Assembly: GCF_011764425.1 (NCBI RefSeq)
Contig: NZ_BLPF01000002.1
Location: 1,054,997-1,118,996 of the forward strand
DNA length: 64,000 bases
Source: Phytohabitans houttuyneae
Lineage (GTDB): Bacteria > Actinomycetota > Actinomycetes > Mycobacteriales > Micromonosporaceae
Direction of reading: 5' to 3'
In this document: piece after piece, positions 1 through 7,517 of the stretch
Layout: each line of letters begins with the position of its first letter
How positions within the stretch are numbered: the first letter of the stretch is position 1
The notes under the pieces: generated by a model
What the model was told of the DNA's origin: nothing
Databases searched by the model: none
Seen by the model: only the letters and a program-made list of their open reading frames with translations
Position numbers and translations under genes: made by a program

Positions 1-3
1 CAT
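1..3 (-). CDS. Start codon of a gene leaving the left edge
   Basis: The first three bases read CAT, an ATG on the minus strand. It is preceded on that strand by a strong Shine-Dalgarno sequence (CAGGAGGTGG, positions 11-20) at normal spacing and by a DosR-box-like palindrome at 70-83. Only the start codon lies in the window, so the product cannot be named. It is probably another member of the box-controlled set. Confidence 0.45.
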
Positions 4-69
4 GAGACTTCCACCTCCTGATGAGATATCGACTCTTCTCACCGTGACGAGGTGGTGACGCTGGAAGCA

Positions 70-83
70 GGGTCGTTCGACCC
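70..83. promoter_or_regulatory. DosR-box-like operator
   Basis: GGGTCGTTCGACCC is a perfect inverted repeat around TT (AGGGTCG/CGACCCT when flanking bases are included). It lies 67 bp before the ATG at 3 on the minus strand and overlaps the last codon of the 83-457 gene, so a terminator role is an alternative. Confidence 0.55.
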
Positions 84-457
84 TACAGCGTGTCCGGACG
101 GCACCCGACCAGGGCGGCCGAGTCGACGATGAGGTCGGCGTCGAGGCAGTCCATGACGTGTGCGGCTGCGGTGCCGTCCTGGTCTACCAGGACTGGTGTC
201 ACGCCTGCGTTGACGAGGCTGCGCAGAGTATCTCGTTCGGCGCGGCCGAACCGTCCGTCGTGCGCGGTGGAGGCAAGGCACACGAAGTCGTGCCGGGGCA
301 GGGAGTCGCGCAGGCCGGCGACGACCGCCTTGGCTGTGCTGAGCGTGCGGCACACCAGGACCGTCTCGGCGGTCGTGGCCAGCTCGCAGATCGGGGCCAG
401 TACCGGTGGTGTGGCAAGGCGGTCAACGTCGACGTCGACCCGGACGACCGCGAGCAT
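83..457 (-). CDS. Hypothetical protein, 124 aa, box-controlled
   Basis: I do not recognise the family. The protein is soluble, without signal peptide or membrane helix, and has alternating hydrophobic strands and helices (LAVVRVDVDVD near the start, TVLVCRTL and TPVLVDQDG in the middle) that suggest a small alpha/beta fold. The start at 457 is chosen because GGAGGTCGCCAC precedes it directly; an in-frame extension to 487 has no ribosome binding site. A DosR-like box at 559-572 lies about 100 bp upstream, and the gene follows a universal stress protein on the same strand. Function unknown; coding status is supported by the binding site, the box and the position. Confidence 0.6.
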   Translation of the reverse strand: MLAVVRVDVDVDRLATPPVLAPICELATTAETVLVCRTLSTAKAVVAGLRDSLPRHDFVCLASTAHDGRFGRAERDTLRSLVNAGVTPVLVDQDGTAAAHVMDCLDADLIVDSAALVGCRPDTL

Positions 458-558
458 GTGGCGACCTCCGTTGCGCACGGACCGCACGGTCCGTCATCCG
501 GTTCCAGCCAACCGTCGCGGTCCGTGCGTCCGCCAGTCCCGCTCGGCCCGCTCAGGTC

Positions 559-572
559 GGGACCTTTGGCCC
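559..572. promoter_or_regulatory. DosR-box-like operator
   Basis: GGGACCTTTGGCCC lies about 100 bp before the start at 457 (minus). It sits in non-coding DNA only if the upstream USP gene ends at 609, as proposed for that gene. In the uncorrected reading it would fall in an odd coding tail. Confidence 0.6.
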
Positions 573-608
573 TTGTCAAAGTCCGCCGGCTCGGGGACGG
601 AAGCCGGA

Positions 609-1399
609 CTAGCCAGCCAGTGCCTTCTCGCGCCGGTCCGCCGCGGGGGCACCGTGCTGCCGGCGTGGGCTACCAGCACTGGGCTGGCGGCATGGCGCAG
701 GACCGCCTGGGTGACCGGTCCGAGCAGCGTCGGCCGGTCGCCCCGCGCACCGACGACGATCAGTGACGCGGTCCACGACTCGCGGATGAGCGCGTCCTCG
801 GGTGGTCCGGCCACCATCCGATGCGCGGCGAGCCGCACCGCCTGCATCTCTCCTGGACACGGCGCCCCGCCGGCGTGCAGGACGACCAGGCCCGTGCGCC
901 GGCGCCGCGCGGCGACGACGGCCAGCCGCAGGGCCGCGTCCGCGTCCGGTGAACCATCCATGCCGACCACGACCGGACCCGCCCGTTCGTCCTCTCGCAC
1001 GAACATGACCGGTGTCGCCGTCCGGGCGGCGAGTTGGATGGAGACCGACGTTTGCGGCTCTGTGCCGAGTGCTGCGAGCCCATGCCCGCCCAGGACGAGC
1101 AGGGATGCGGGGGTCGCCGCACGGCGAAGCACCGAGACCGGTGCCCCGTCCACCACCGCGGCCGAGACCAGCAGGCCGGGCTCGACGGTTCGGGCGTACG
1201 CGGCCGCCGTTTCGACGGCCTCCTCTGCCTCCTCGCGCTCTTCTCCGTGACCGGACGTGAACAGCGGCCAGACAAACGCGTGCACCACGCGAAGCCACCC
1301 GCCGGCGGCGGCCGCTTCCCGGGCGCCGGCCCGCACCGTCGCCGCGTCCAACCCAAAGTCCTTCACACCGACAACCACGGTGGTCCCGCCGAACCTCAT
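609..1399 (-). CDS. Universal stress protein (tandem UspA), apparent frameshift near the 3' end
   Basis: Two UspA domains in tandem, the arrangement of the DosR-regulated mycobacterial USPs. Domain 1 begins TTVVVGVKDFG and domain 2 GPVVVGMDGSPD. The ATP-binding G-2x-G-9x-G(S/T) pattern is degenerate in both halves, so ATP binding is doubtful. The start at 1399 follows GGAGGTGGCGGCC. Taken literally the frame runs on to 494 with an unrelated Arg-rich tail. Adding one base to the G run at 645-649 gives a natural ending (PPAADRREKALAG then TAG at 609) of 263 residues and frees the box at 559-572. I infer a one-base sequencing loss. Confidence 0.85.
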
Positions 1400-1488
1400 G
1401 GCCGCCACCTCCATGTGCACTGGTCGACCGGGTAAACCCGGTTGACACCTATTTGTCGTAGCTAATCGCGCTGGCAGCCGCTGCAATA

Positions 1489-1502
1489 GGGCCTTGGTAC
1501 CC
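1489..1502. promoter_or_regulatory. Weak DosR-box-like site
   Basis: GGGCCTTGGTACCC, 90 bp before the USP start at 1399. The right half deviates (TACCC for GWCCC). Placement fits, but the match is poor. Confidence 0.3.
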
Positions 1503-1543
1503 GACCTCACTCGGTTCGGCGTGGCCGTATGGCCCGCCCACTC

Positions 1544-1557
1544 GGGACGATCGTCCA
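1544..1557. promoter_or_regulatory. DosR-box-like operator
   Basis: GGGACGATCGTCCA contains a perfect 12-bp palindrome (GGACGATCGTCC). It lies between the divergent USP (start 1399) and small ORF (start 1699), about 145 bp from each. Confidence 0.45.
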
Positions 1558-1598
1558 CTGGGCCGGATATGCGGCGCGTTCGGCCGCGACCGCTGCTG

Positions 1599-1612
1599 CG
1601 GACCTTCGGCCC
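1599..1612. promoter_or_regulatory. DosR-box-like operator
   Basis: CGGACCTTCGGCCC, 86 bp before the small plus-strand ORF at 1699. One mismatch to the common form in the first base. Confidence 0.5.
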
Positions 1613-1698
1613 GGCCAGAGGTGACGGCCGGCCCTGAAGCATCCGTGTGCTCCGAGTGTCCAATGGAGCGAGGAATCCACAGTGGAGGAGGTAGCGGC

Positions 1699-1851
1699 AT
1701 GTCGACCCGCGAGGCGCTTCAGCTGGCTCGGCACTATCAGGATGTCGCCCGGCGCAATCCTCACGAATCCCGATTCTGGACGGCGCGGTCGCTCTACTAT
1801 GGGCGGACGGCAATGCGGAACGGTCGGCTGCCGGGCCCGCCGCTCAGATGA
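1699..1851 (+). CDS. Small basic protein, 50 aa, unknown
   Basis: A short ORF with a very good ribosome binding site (GGAGGAGGT at 1684-1692, spacing 6) and a box at 1599-1612. The protein starts MSTREALQLARHYQDVARRN and continues with an aromatic, basic stretch around FWTARSLYYGR. It is probably helical and cytoplasmic. No family is recognised. Its last 8 bases overlap the 3' end of the convergent dsrE-like gene. I rate it as a real small member of the regulon on binding site and promoter grounds, not homology. Confidence 0.55.
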   Translation: MSTREALQLARHYQDVARRNPHESRFWTARSLYYGRTAMRNGRLPGPPLR

Positions 1852-2368
1852 ACAGCAGCTGCGCGCCCTCGGTCTTCTCGATGAAGTCGGCGGCGCTGAT
1901 GATGCCCTCCACGGCGTCGTAAAGGTCGGACTCGTCAAGACGCATCATGTCCGCGGACATGCGGCAAGCCCACAGGTGTCCACCGGAGGCCACGATCTGT
2001 TCCAGGAAGTCCGGCACCTCGGGCACGCCGATGTCGTGGATCTGCTTCTTCATCTGGTGGGTCGCGAGCGCGGTCATGCCGGGCAGTCCGCCCAGGCCCT
2101 GCGGCAGGTGGGTGGCGGTGTTGCCGAGCATGGTGAACTTCAGGTCCCGCATCCGGCTCCTGGTGATGATGTCGAAGCCCCAGAACGTGAAGAACAGGTG
2201 CGTCTCGACGCCCTCGCCCAGCGCGGCGTTGGCCAGGATCAGACCCGGGTACGCCATGTCGAGGTTGCCCTTGGAGCAGATGATCGCCAGCTTGCGGCCG
2301 GTCGGGGCGTCGTCGCCGAAGTCTGGCACGAGGCCCGGCCTGGGGCGGGTGGCTTCGTCGGTAGTCAT
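1844..2368 (-). CDS. DsrE/DsrF-family sulfur-relay-type protein
   Basis: 174 residues. The core starts KLAIICSKGNLDMAYPGLIL and continues through a long hydrophobic segment (VETHLFFTFWGFDII), typical of the DsrE2/DsrE3-like branch of the DsrE/F/H superfamily. Cysteines at about residues 32 (IICSKG) and 134 (WACRMS) are candidates for persulfide carriage. The start at 2368 is the first Met with an AAAGGCGG-like site upstream. It is the last gene of a three-gene minus-strand operon after sulfide:quinone oxidoreductase and a TusE-like protein. The inferred role is accepting or trafficking sulfane sulfur released by sulfide oxidation. The partner assignment is inference. Confidence 0.8.
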   Translation of the reverse strand: MTTDEATRPRPGLVPDFGDDAPTGRKLAIICSKGNLDMAYPGLILANAALGEGVETHLFFTFWGFDIITRSRMRDLKFTMLGNTATHLPQGLGGLPGMTALATHQMKKQIHDIGVPEVPDFLEQIVASGGHLWACRMSADMMRLDESDLYDAVEGIISAADFIEKTEGAQLLFI

Positions 2369-2381
2369 GTCATGCCGCCTT

Positions 2382-2696
2382 TCACACGCAGCCGCGGGGC
2401 TTGGGCAGTCCGGCGATGTAGGCCATCTTCTTGGCCGGCTTTTTGGGAAACAGCGCAAAGAGCTCCTTGACCGGGATGCTGGCCATGGTCGACACCCGAC
2501 GCAGCGTCGCGGTCTCGCCGTGCGCGACGAAGTCCTGGCGCAGGAAGCGGATCGGCGCCCAGTGCGCGTCGGTGAGCTCCAGCCCGATCGCCGCGGCAAG
2601 GAGCCGGGCGAGATCCTCGTTCCACTCGTCGTACTCGGTCAGGAAGCCCTCAGCGTCGACGTGCACTTCGGCGGTACCGATGGTCGTGACGGGCAT
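2382..2696 (-). CDS. TusE/DsrC-like sulfur carrier
   Basis: 104 residues, the size of TusE/DsrC. The C-terminus ends PKPRGCV, with the invariant penultimate cysteine that carries sulfur in this family. The residue 11 positions before it is Ala, so the second cysteine of true dissimilatory DsrC is absent and the protein resembles TusE/RspA types. The start at 2696 has GGAGGAGTAGCG immediately upstream. That site overlaps the restored end (TAG 2699-2701) of the sulfide:quinone oxidoreductase gene, which indicates translational coupling. It most likely hands persulfide sulfur between the quinone oxidoreductase and the DsrE-like protein. Confidence 0.82.
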   Translation of the reverse strand: MPVTTIGTAEVHVDAEGFLTEYDEWNEDLARLLAAAIGLELTDAHWAPIRFLRQDFVAHGETATLRRVSTMASIPVKELFALFPKKPAKKMAYIAGLPKPRGCV

Positions 2697-2698
2697 CG

Positions 2699-3945
2699 CT
2701 ACTCCTCCTCGGTCGGCGGCCGGCGCTTGCCGGCCATGGACATGTGCGCCGGAAGCGGGATCCGCCGGCCCGGCAGCAGCAGGTGCCAGTACATCCAACG
2801 GAACGCCAGCTTCCCCAGTGATTGCGGGCCGTCTCCCTCAGCAGCGCGAACGGCCCCACCACCGGCACGGGATAAGTACCGGGCAGCGGTTCGGTGTCGT
2901 AGTTGAAGTCGATCAGCAGCCCTTTGCCGTCGCCGGACTCCACGAAGCAGTTGGCGTGGCCGTCGAACCGGCCGGTCATCGGCAGGCCGTGGATGAGCTG
3001 TAGGAAGTTCTCGGTGAACACATCGACGGAGAAGTGGGCCACCGAGCCGGCCTTGGAAGTGGGGATATCGTTGGCGTCCCCGATGGCGAAGATGTTGTCG
3101 TACGTGCGTGACAGCATCGTGTGCCGGTCCACCGGCACGTAGTTGAGCTCGTCGCCGAGCCCGGAACGGGCTATGAAGTCGGCGCCCATGTTCAGTGGCA
3201 CGGTCACCAGCAGGTCGAACGGGATCACCCGGTCGTCGTAGGACACCAGCGCCTTGGCCTGCTCGTCGATTCGCTCGACCAGGAAGTCCGGCTCCACAAC
3301 GATGCCACGCTCATCGAGCATCGAGCCCAGGCGCGCCGACGCGATCGGCTTGGTGAACGCGCCCGGCAGGGGAGTGGCGTAAACGATCTCCACCCGGTCG
3401 CGGATGCCGCGGTGACGCAGATATGCCTCCACCAGGAAGGTGAACTCCAGCGGTGCGACCGGGCACTTGATCGGCAGGTCCACGATGTGCACCACCAGCC
3501 TGCCGCCGTCGAACCGCTGCAGGGCCTGCGCCAGGGCGGTCGCCCCGTCGAGGCTGTAGAAGTCGAAAACGCTCGTGCGCCACAACGACCCGAGCATGCC
3601 CGGGGTCTGCTCCGGGTGAGGGCTCGTGCCGGTCGCGATGACGAGAAAGTCGTAGGCGATCCGCTGCCCGTTCGCCAGCCTGACCTGGCTGGCATCCGCA
3701 TCGACCCGGTAAACCTCGCCGAGGACGAGCTCGACGCCGCGGGGCAGGAACTTCCGCCGCGGCTTCACCACCTGGCTCGGCCGGTACCTGCCGAACGGGA
3801 TGAACAGGAACCCGGGCTGGTACTGGTGAGTCTCGGTCTGGTCCACCACGGTGATCCGCCACTGCCGGCGGTCCAGCAGGCGGTGCAGCTTGTTGACCAC
3901 CATGGTGCCCGCTGTACCCGCGCCGAGGACCACGAGCCGCTTCAT
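2699..3945 (-). CDS. Sulfide:quinone oxidoreductase-type flavoprotein, apparent frameshift at the C-terminus
   Basis: FAD-dependent pyridine-nucleotide-disulfide family, oxidising sulfide and reducing quinone at the membrane. N-terminal Rossmann motif VVLGAGTAG (residues 5-13), second FAD motif IFAIGDANDIP near 285, and two redox-candidate cysteines at about residues 161 (IKCPVAP) and 333. The start at 3945 has GGAGGCGGAC upstream. In the given sequence the frame breaks after NHWG. One extra C in the run at 2813-2816 restores KLAFRWMYWHLLLPGRR and a stop at 2699, giving 415 residues and a membrane-binding C-terminal helix typical of SQR. A DosR-like box lies at 4016-4029. Substrate is inferred from family and from the sulfur-relay neighbours. 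Confidence 0.85.
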
Positions 3946-4015
3946 GTCCGCCTCCTCGTATACCCCCCGCCGTATCTCTCAAGGTCACCGTATGACGGCT
4001 ACCGCTGTTGGCTCA

Positions 4016-4029
4016 GGGTCGGAAGTCCC
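4016..4029. promoter_or_regulatory. DosR-box-like operator
   Basis: GGGTCGGAAGTCCC, 71 bp before the sulfide:quinone oxidoreductase start at 3945. The flank CCCGCAA resembles the outer part of the mycobacterial consensus. Confidence 0.65.
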
Positions 4030-4100
4030 GCAATTGTCGGCCAGCGGTCACCTAGCCGCGGTGCGGCGCCGGTGGCCCACTTGAACCCGCACGAGCCATC

Positions 4101-4128
4101 GGTCCCGGATTCGGGGACCAAATAGCCC
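4101..4128. promoter_or_regulatory. Imperfect DosR-like site and inverted repeat
   Basis: GGTCCC (4101-4106) and GGGACC (4114-4119) form an inverted repeat. GGGACCAAATAGCCC (4114-4128) resembles a box with one extra central base. It lies 53 bp before the USP start at 4181. Spacing is wrong for the family, so it is a weak call. Confidence 0.3.
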
Positions 4129-4180
4129 TGAGTGGCACGCGACGTGCCCTGCAGGCTGGAATGGTAGGGAGGTGGGCGTC

Positions 4181-5050
4181 ATGACAGCTGTTGTGGTCGG
4201 CGTGGACGGCTCGCCAGCCAGCACCGCTGCGGTCGCATTGGCGGTTCGCGTGGCCTCGGAGCGGCACCGCCCGGTCCGCGTCGTGCACGCTTTTGTGTGG
4301 CCGCTATTGCATGTACCGGTCGGGCCGTCCCCGTATGGACCGGCGGACGGCGGGCTGCGGCACGAGGCCGAGCGGATCGTCGGTGAGGCCGTGGCGTACG
4401 CCGAAACGTGTGACGCGAGGGTGAGCGTTTCGGGCGACGTGATCGCTGGAGGTGTCTCGGCGGTCCTCCTGGCCGCCTCGCGCCACGCCTTCGCCATCGT
4501 GCTCGGGGATCGTGGCCTGGGCGGGTTCACCGGCCTGATGGTCGGTTCGGTGGCGGTGCAGGTCGCCGCGCACGCCACCTGTCCGGTGTTGGTGGCCCGC
4601 GGCACGGCGCGCGAGAACGGCCCGGTCGTGGTGGGCGTGGACGGTTCGCCGAACTCGGACCGGGCCGTCGCGTTCGCGGCGGAGGAGGCCGTGCTGCGCA
4701 AGACCGATCTCCTCGCGGTGCACGCCTGGACCGGACCCGTCTCCACCCGCCCCGGCGACATGCGACCGCTGGTGTACGACCCCGAGCAGGTCGCCGAGGA
4801 CGAGTCCCGGGTGCTGTTCGAGGCGACCGCCGGCCTGAACGAACGCTATCCGGATCTCCTGGTGGGACACCGGGTGGTGCGCGGCCGGGCGGCACACACG
4901 ATGATCACCCAGTCGCACGGCGCGCAGCTGGTCGTGGTCGGCGCTCGCGGACGGGGCGGCTTCGCCGGGCTCCTGCTGGGGTCGGTGAGCCAAGGCCTGC
5001 TGCACCACGCGGAGTGCCCGGTCGCGATCGTCCGGCCAACGGCGGCCTGA
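4181..5050 (+). CDS. Universal stress protein (tandem UspA, ATP-binding type)
   Basis: 289 residues, two UspA domains (about 1-140 and 150-285). Both carry an intact nucleotide-binding pattern: GDRGLGGFTGLMVGS in domain 1 and GARGRGGFAGLLLGS in domain 2. This places it with ATP-binding USPs such as Rv2623, which links ATP level to growth arrest. The start at 4181 is used rather than the GTG at 4172 because GGAGGTGGG (4167-4175) is correctly spaced for it. Monocistronic; CorA follows after 205 bp. Confidence 0.9.
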   Translation: MTAVVVGVDGSPASTAAVALAVRVASERHRPVRVVHAFVWPLLHVPVGPSPYGPADGGLRHEAERIVGEAVAYAETCDARVSVSGDVIAGGVSAVLLAASRHAFAIVLGDRGLGGFTGLMVGSVAVQVAAHATCPVLVARGTARENGPVVVGVDGSPNSDRAVAFAAEEAVLRKTDLLAVHAWTGPVSTRPGDMRPLVYDPEQVAEDESRVLFEATAGLNERYPDLLVGHRVVRGRAAHTMITQSHGAQLVVVGARGRGGFAGLLLGSVSQGLLHHAECPVAIVRPTAA

Positions 5051-5255
5051 CCGCCGCCCTCACCCGGCCAGGAAGGTCGGGTCGGCGACCGTACCGCCAT
5101 GAACAGGTCGGCCGGTATGGGATCTGCCGTGCCTACGCCCAGCGGACTGAATGTGCCGGATGGCCCCGCGGTCAAGGCGCAACGGCCCTGGCCACGGGGA
5201 GACAGGAAGTCTGCAATGGTGGTGCCCGCATGGCATCGACGGAGGGAGGCGGTCC

Positions 5256-6326
5256 GTGCTGGACAACGACCTGCGTCAGCCAGAACCAGCTCCCACTGTC
5301 GCATTTCCATCCCTTGTGGACGCCGGAATTTACCGTGACGGCCGTCGGGTGGCCAGTGGTCCCGACCTCGCACAGACCTACCGGCTGTGGCGCCAGCTGC
5401 CCGGCGCGATGGCCTGGATCGGCCTTTACCAGGCTGAAGAAGCACAGATGCTGGCCGCGGCGAACGAGTTCGGCTTGCACGAGCTCGCCGTCGAGGACGC
5501 CATCAGGGCACACCAGCGGCCAAAGCTGGAGCGCTACGGCGATACGCTCTTCGTCGTCCTGCGCGCCGCGCGCTACCTGGACGAGACCGAGCAGGTCGAG
5601 TTCGGTGAGATCCACCTGTTCGTCGGACCTGGCTTCGTGCTGACCGTCCGGCACAGCCATGCGCCCGACCTGGCGGCCGTGCGGCGTCGGCTGGAAGCCG
5701 AGCCCCATCTGCTCGCGCACGGTCCGGAGGCCGTGTTGTACGCGATTCTGGACCGGGTCGTCGACGGGTATGCCCCGGTCGTGGCTGGCCTGCAGAACGA
5801 CATCGACGAGATTGAGACGCAGGTCTTCCTCGGCGACCCGCGAGTGTCCCGGCGCATCTACGAGCTGTCCCGGGAGGTCATTGAGTTTCAACGCGCCACG
5901 CATCCGCTGCTGGGTATGCTGGGCGCGCTCATGGCCGGATTCCAGAAGTACGGCATCGGCGAGGAGCTGCAGCGATACCTTCGGGATGTGGCTGACCACG
6001 CAACCGCGGTGGCCGAACGTGTGGACGGGTTCCGCCAGCTGCTCGCAGGCATCCTGGCGGTCAACGCCACACTGGTGTCGCAGGCGCAAAGCGAGAAGAT
6101 GGAACGGCTCACCGAGGCCAGCTACGCCCAGAACGAACAGATCAAGCGGATTTCGGCATGGGCCGCCATCCTCTTCGCACCGACGCTCATCGGCACCGTC
6201 TACGGGATGAACTTCCGGCACATGCCGGAACTGCGCTGGGCCGCCGGCTACCCGATGTCGCTTGCCCTCATGGCCGCGGTCTGCAGTGCCCTCTACCTGG
6301 CCTTCAAGCGTCGGGGGTGGCTGTAG
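5256..6326 (+). CDS. CorA-family Mg2+/Co2+ transporter
   Basis: 356 residues. A long acidic cytoplasmic N-terminal domain is followed by two C-terminal membrane helices (starting at ISAWAAILFAPTLIG and YPMSLALMAAVC). The diagnostic GMN motif (VYGMNF) stands at the end of the first helix. The family forms pentameric divalent-cation channels of the inner membrane. The GTG at 5256 is the chosen start: GGAGGGAGGCGG precedes it and the upstream in-frame residues look non-coding. No box is clear in the 205-bp gap behind it. Co-transcription with the preceding USP is possible. Confidence 0.9.
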   Translation: MLDNDLRQPEPAPTVAFPSLVDAGIYRDGRRVASGPDLAQTYRLWRQLPGAMAWIGLYQAEEAQMLAAANEFGLHELAVEDAIRAHQRPKLERYGDTLFVVLRAARYLDETEQVEFGEIHLFVGPGFVLTVRHSHAPDLAAVRRRLEAEPHLLAHGPEAVLYAILDRVVDGYAPVVAGLQNDIDEIETQVFLGDPRVSRRIYELSREVIEFQRATHPLLGMLGALMAGFQKYGIGEELQRYLRDVADHATAVAERVDGFRQLLAGILAVNATLVSQAQSEKMERLTEASYAQNEQIKRISAWAAILFAPTLIGTVYGMNFRHMPELRWAAGYPMSLALMAAVCSALYLAFKRRGWL

Positions 6327-6334
6327 CCCGGATC

Positions 6335-6348
6335 GGGACCTTGGTCCC
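6335..6348. promoter_or_regulatory. DosR-box-like operator (best class)
   Basis: GGGACCTTGGTCCC, symmetric except the central TT, 78 bp before the alcohol dehydrogenase start at 6426. The same 14-mer recurs before the P-type ATPase (42002) and PPDK (61995). Confidence 0.75.
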
Positions 6349-6425
6349 GCCGCCGGGTACGAGGCGGCCCTGCACCGCCGTGCCAAGGGCGGAGCAGGTT
6401 GAGGGCAGGACGTAAGGAGGCGCTC

Positions 6426-7466
6426 ATGAAGGCACTGGTCTACGGCGGGCCCGGACAGAAATCCTGGACCGAGGTCCCCGATCCCACCATCACCGATCCA
6501 CGGGACGCGATCATCGAGGTCGACACCGTGACGATCTGCGGTACGGACCTGCACATCCTCGCCGGCGACGTGCCCGCCGTCGAGCCGGGCCGCGTCCTCG
6601 GGCACGAGGCGGTGGGCACGGTGGTCGACATCGGCACCGGGGTCACCGGCCTCAACCGAGGAGACCGCGTGCTGGCCTCGTGCATCTCCGCCTGCGGCGT
6701 GTGCCGCTACTGCCGGTCCGGCAGCTACGGGCAGTGCCTGGGCGGCGGTGGCTGGATCCTCGGCCACCGGGTCAACGGCGTCCAGGCGCAGTACGCCAGG
6801 TTGCCGTTCGCCGACCTGTCCACCTATCGGCTGCCGGCGAACGTGACCGACGAGGCCGCGGTGATGCTGGCCGACATCCTGCCCACGTCGTACGAGGTGG
6901 GTGTGCTCAACGGCCAGGTGCGGCCCGGCGACACGGTGGTCGTGGTCGGGGTCGGGCCGATCGGGCTCGCCGCGATCCTCACCGCCCGGCTCTACTCGCC
7001 CTCGCACATCATCGCCGTCGACAAGGCGGCGAGCCGGCTGCAGGCGGCCAAGCAGTTCGGAGCGGACGTCGCCGTCAACGCCGACGAGGACCCGCTGGAA
7101 GTGGTGCGAGCGATCACCGGCGGGCTGGGCGCGGACGTCGTGATGGAGGCGGTCGGTACGCCGCAGGCGTTCGAGGCATGCACCACGCTCGTGCGTCCGG
7201 GCGGTCGCGTTGCCAACATCGGCGTGCACGGCAAGCCCGCGCTGCTGCACCTCGAGGACCTGTGGATCAAGAACGTGACGATCACGACCGGCCTCGTCGA
7301 CACGTACTCGACGCCGAACCTGCTGACCATGCTCGGCGCCGGTCAGCTGGACGTGAACCACATGATCACGCACCGGTTCGCACTCGACGACTTCATGGCC
7401 GCGTACGACGTGTTCTCCAAGCCGGCGGAGACCGGCGCGCTGAAGGTGGTCCTGTCACACAGCTAA
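6426..7466 (+). CDS. Zinc-dependent alcohol dehydrogenase (MDR family)
   Basis: 346 residues. The catalytic zinc site is seen in TICGTDLHIL and GHEAVG. The structural zinc loop has its four cysteines in CISACGVCRYC plus the downstream GQC. The NAD-binding Rossmann motif is VVGVGPIGLAA. It resembles the bacterial class reducing short aldehydes or oxidising secondary alcohols. Under oxygen limitation reduction of acetaldehyde to regenerate NAD+ would fit, and pyruvate formate-lyase lies at 50-52 kb. The start at 6426 follows AAGGAGG (6414-6420). It is box-controlled (6335-6348) and followed by a strong terminator. Confidence 0.9.
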   Translation: MKALVYGGPGQKSWTEVPDPTITDPRDAIIEVDTVTICGTDLHILAGDVPAVEPGRVLGHEAVGTVVDIGTGVTGLNRGDRVLASCISACGVCRYCRSGSYGQCLGGGGWILGHRVNGVQAQYARLPFADLSTYRLPANVTDEAAVMLADILPTSYEVGVLNGQVRPGDTVVVVGVGPIGLAAILTARLYSPSHIIAVDKAASRLQAAKQFGADVAVNADEDPLEVVRAITGGLGADVVMEAVGTPQAFEACTTLVRPGGRVANIGVHGKPALLHLEDLWIKNVTITTGLVDTYSTPNLLTMLGAGQLDVNHMITHRFALDDFMAAYDVFSKPAETGALKVVLSHS

Positions 7467-7479
7467 GCAGTTCGCCTCC

Positions 7480-7511
7480 GGCCTGCCGTTGCGTACACCG
7501 AACGGCAGGCC
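7480..7511. terminator. Bidirectional hairpin terminator
   Basis: Perfect 11-bp stem GGCCTGCCGTT/AACGGCAGGCC with a 10-base loop, between the convergent alcohol dehydrogenase and USP genes. There is no T tract, as usual in actinobacteria. Confidence 0.75.
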
Positions 7512-7517
7512 ACCGGT

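Noticed and set aside
90-1250. 386-residue plus-strand ORF antisense to the first USP
   Set aside because: Arg/Ser/Thr-rich shadow of the real minus-strand gene; no ribosome binding site or domain.
5051-5255. Magnesium riboswitch upstream of corA
   Set aside because: No recognisable M-box or ykoK-type conserved segments could be matched by eye; only generic GC-rich sequence.
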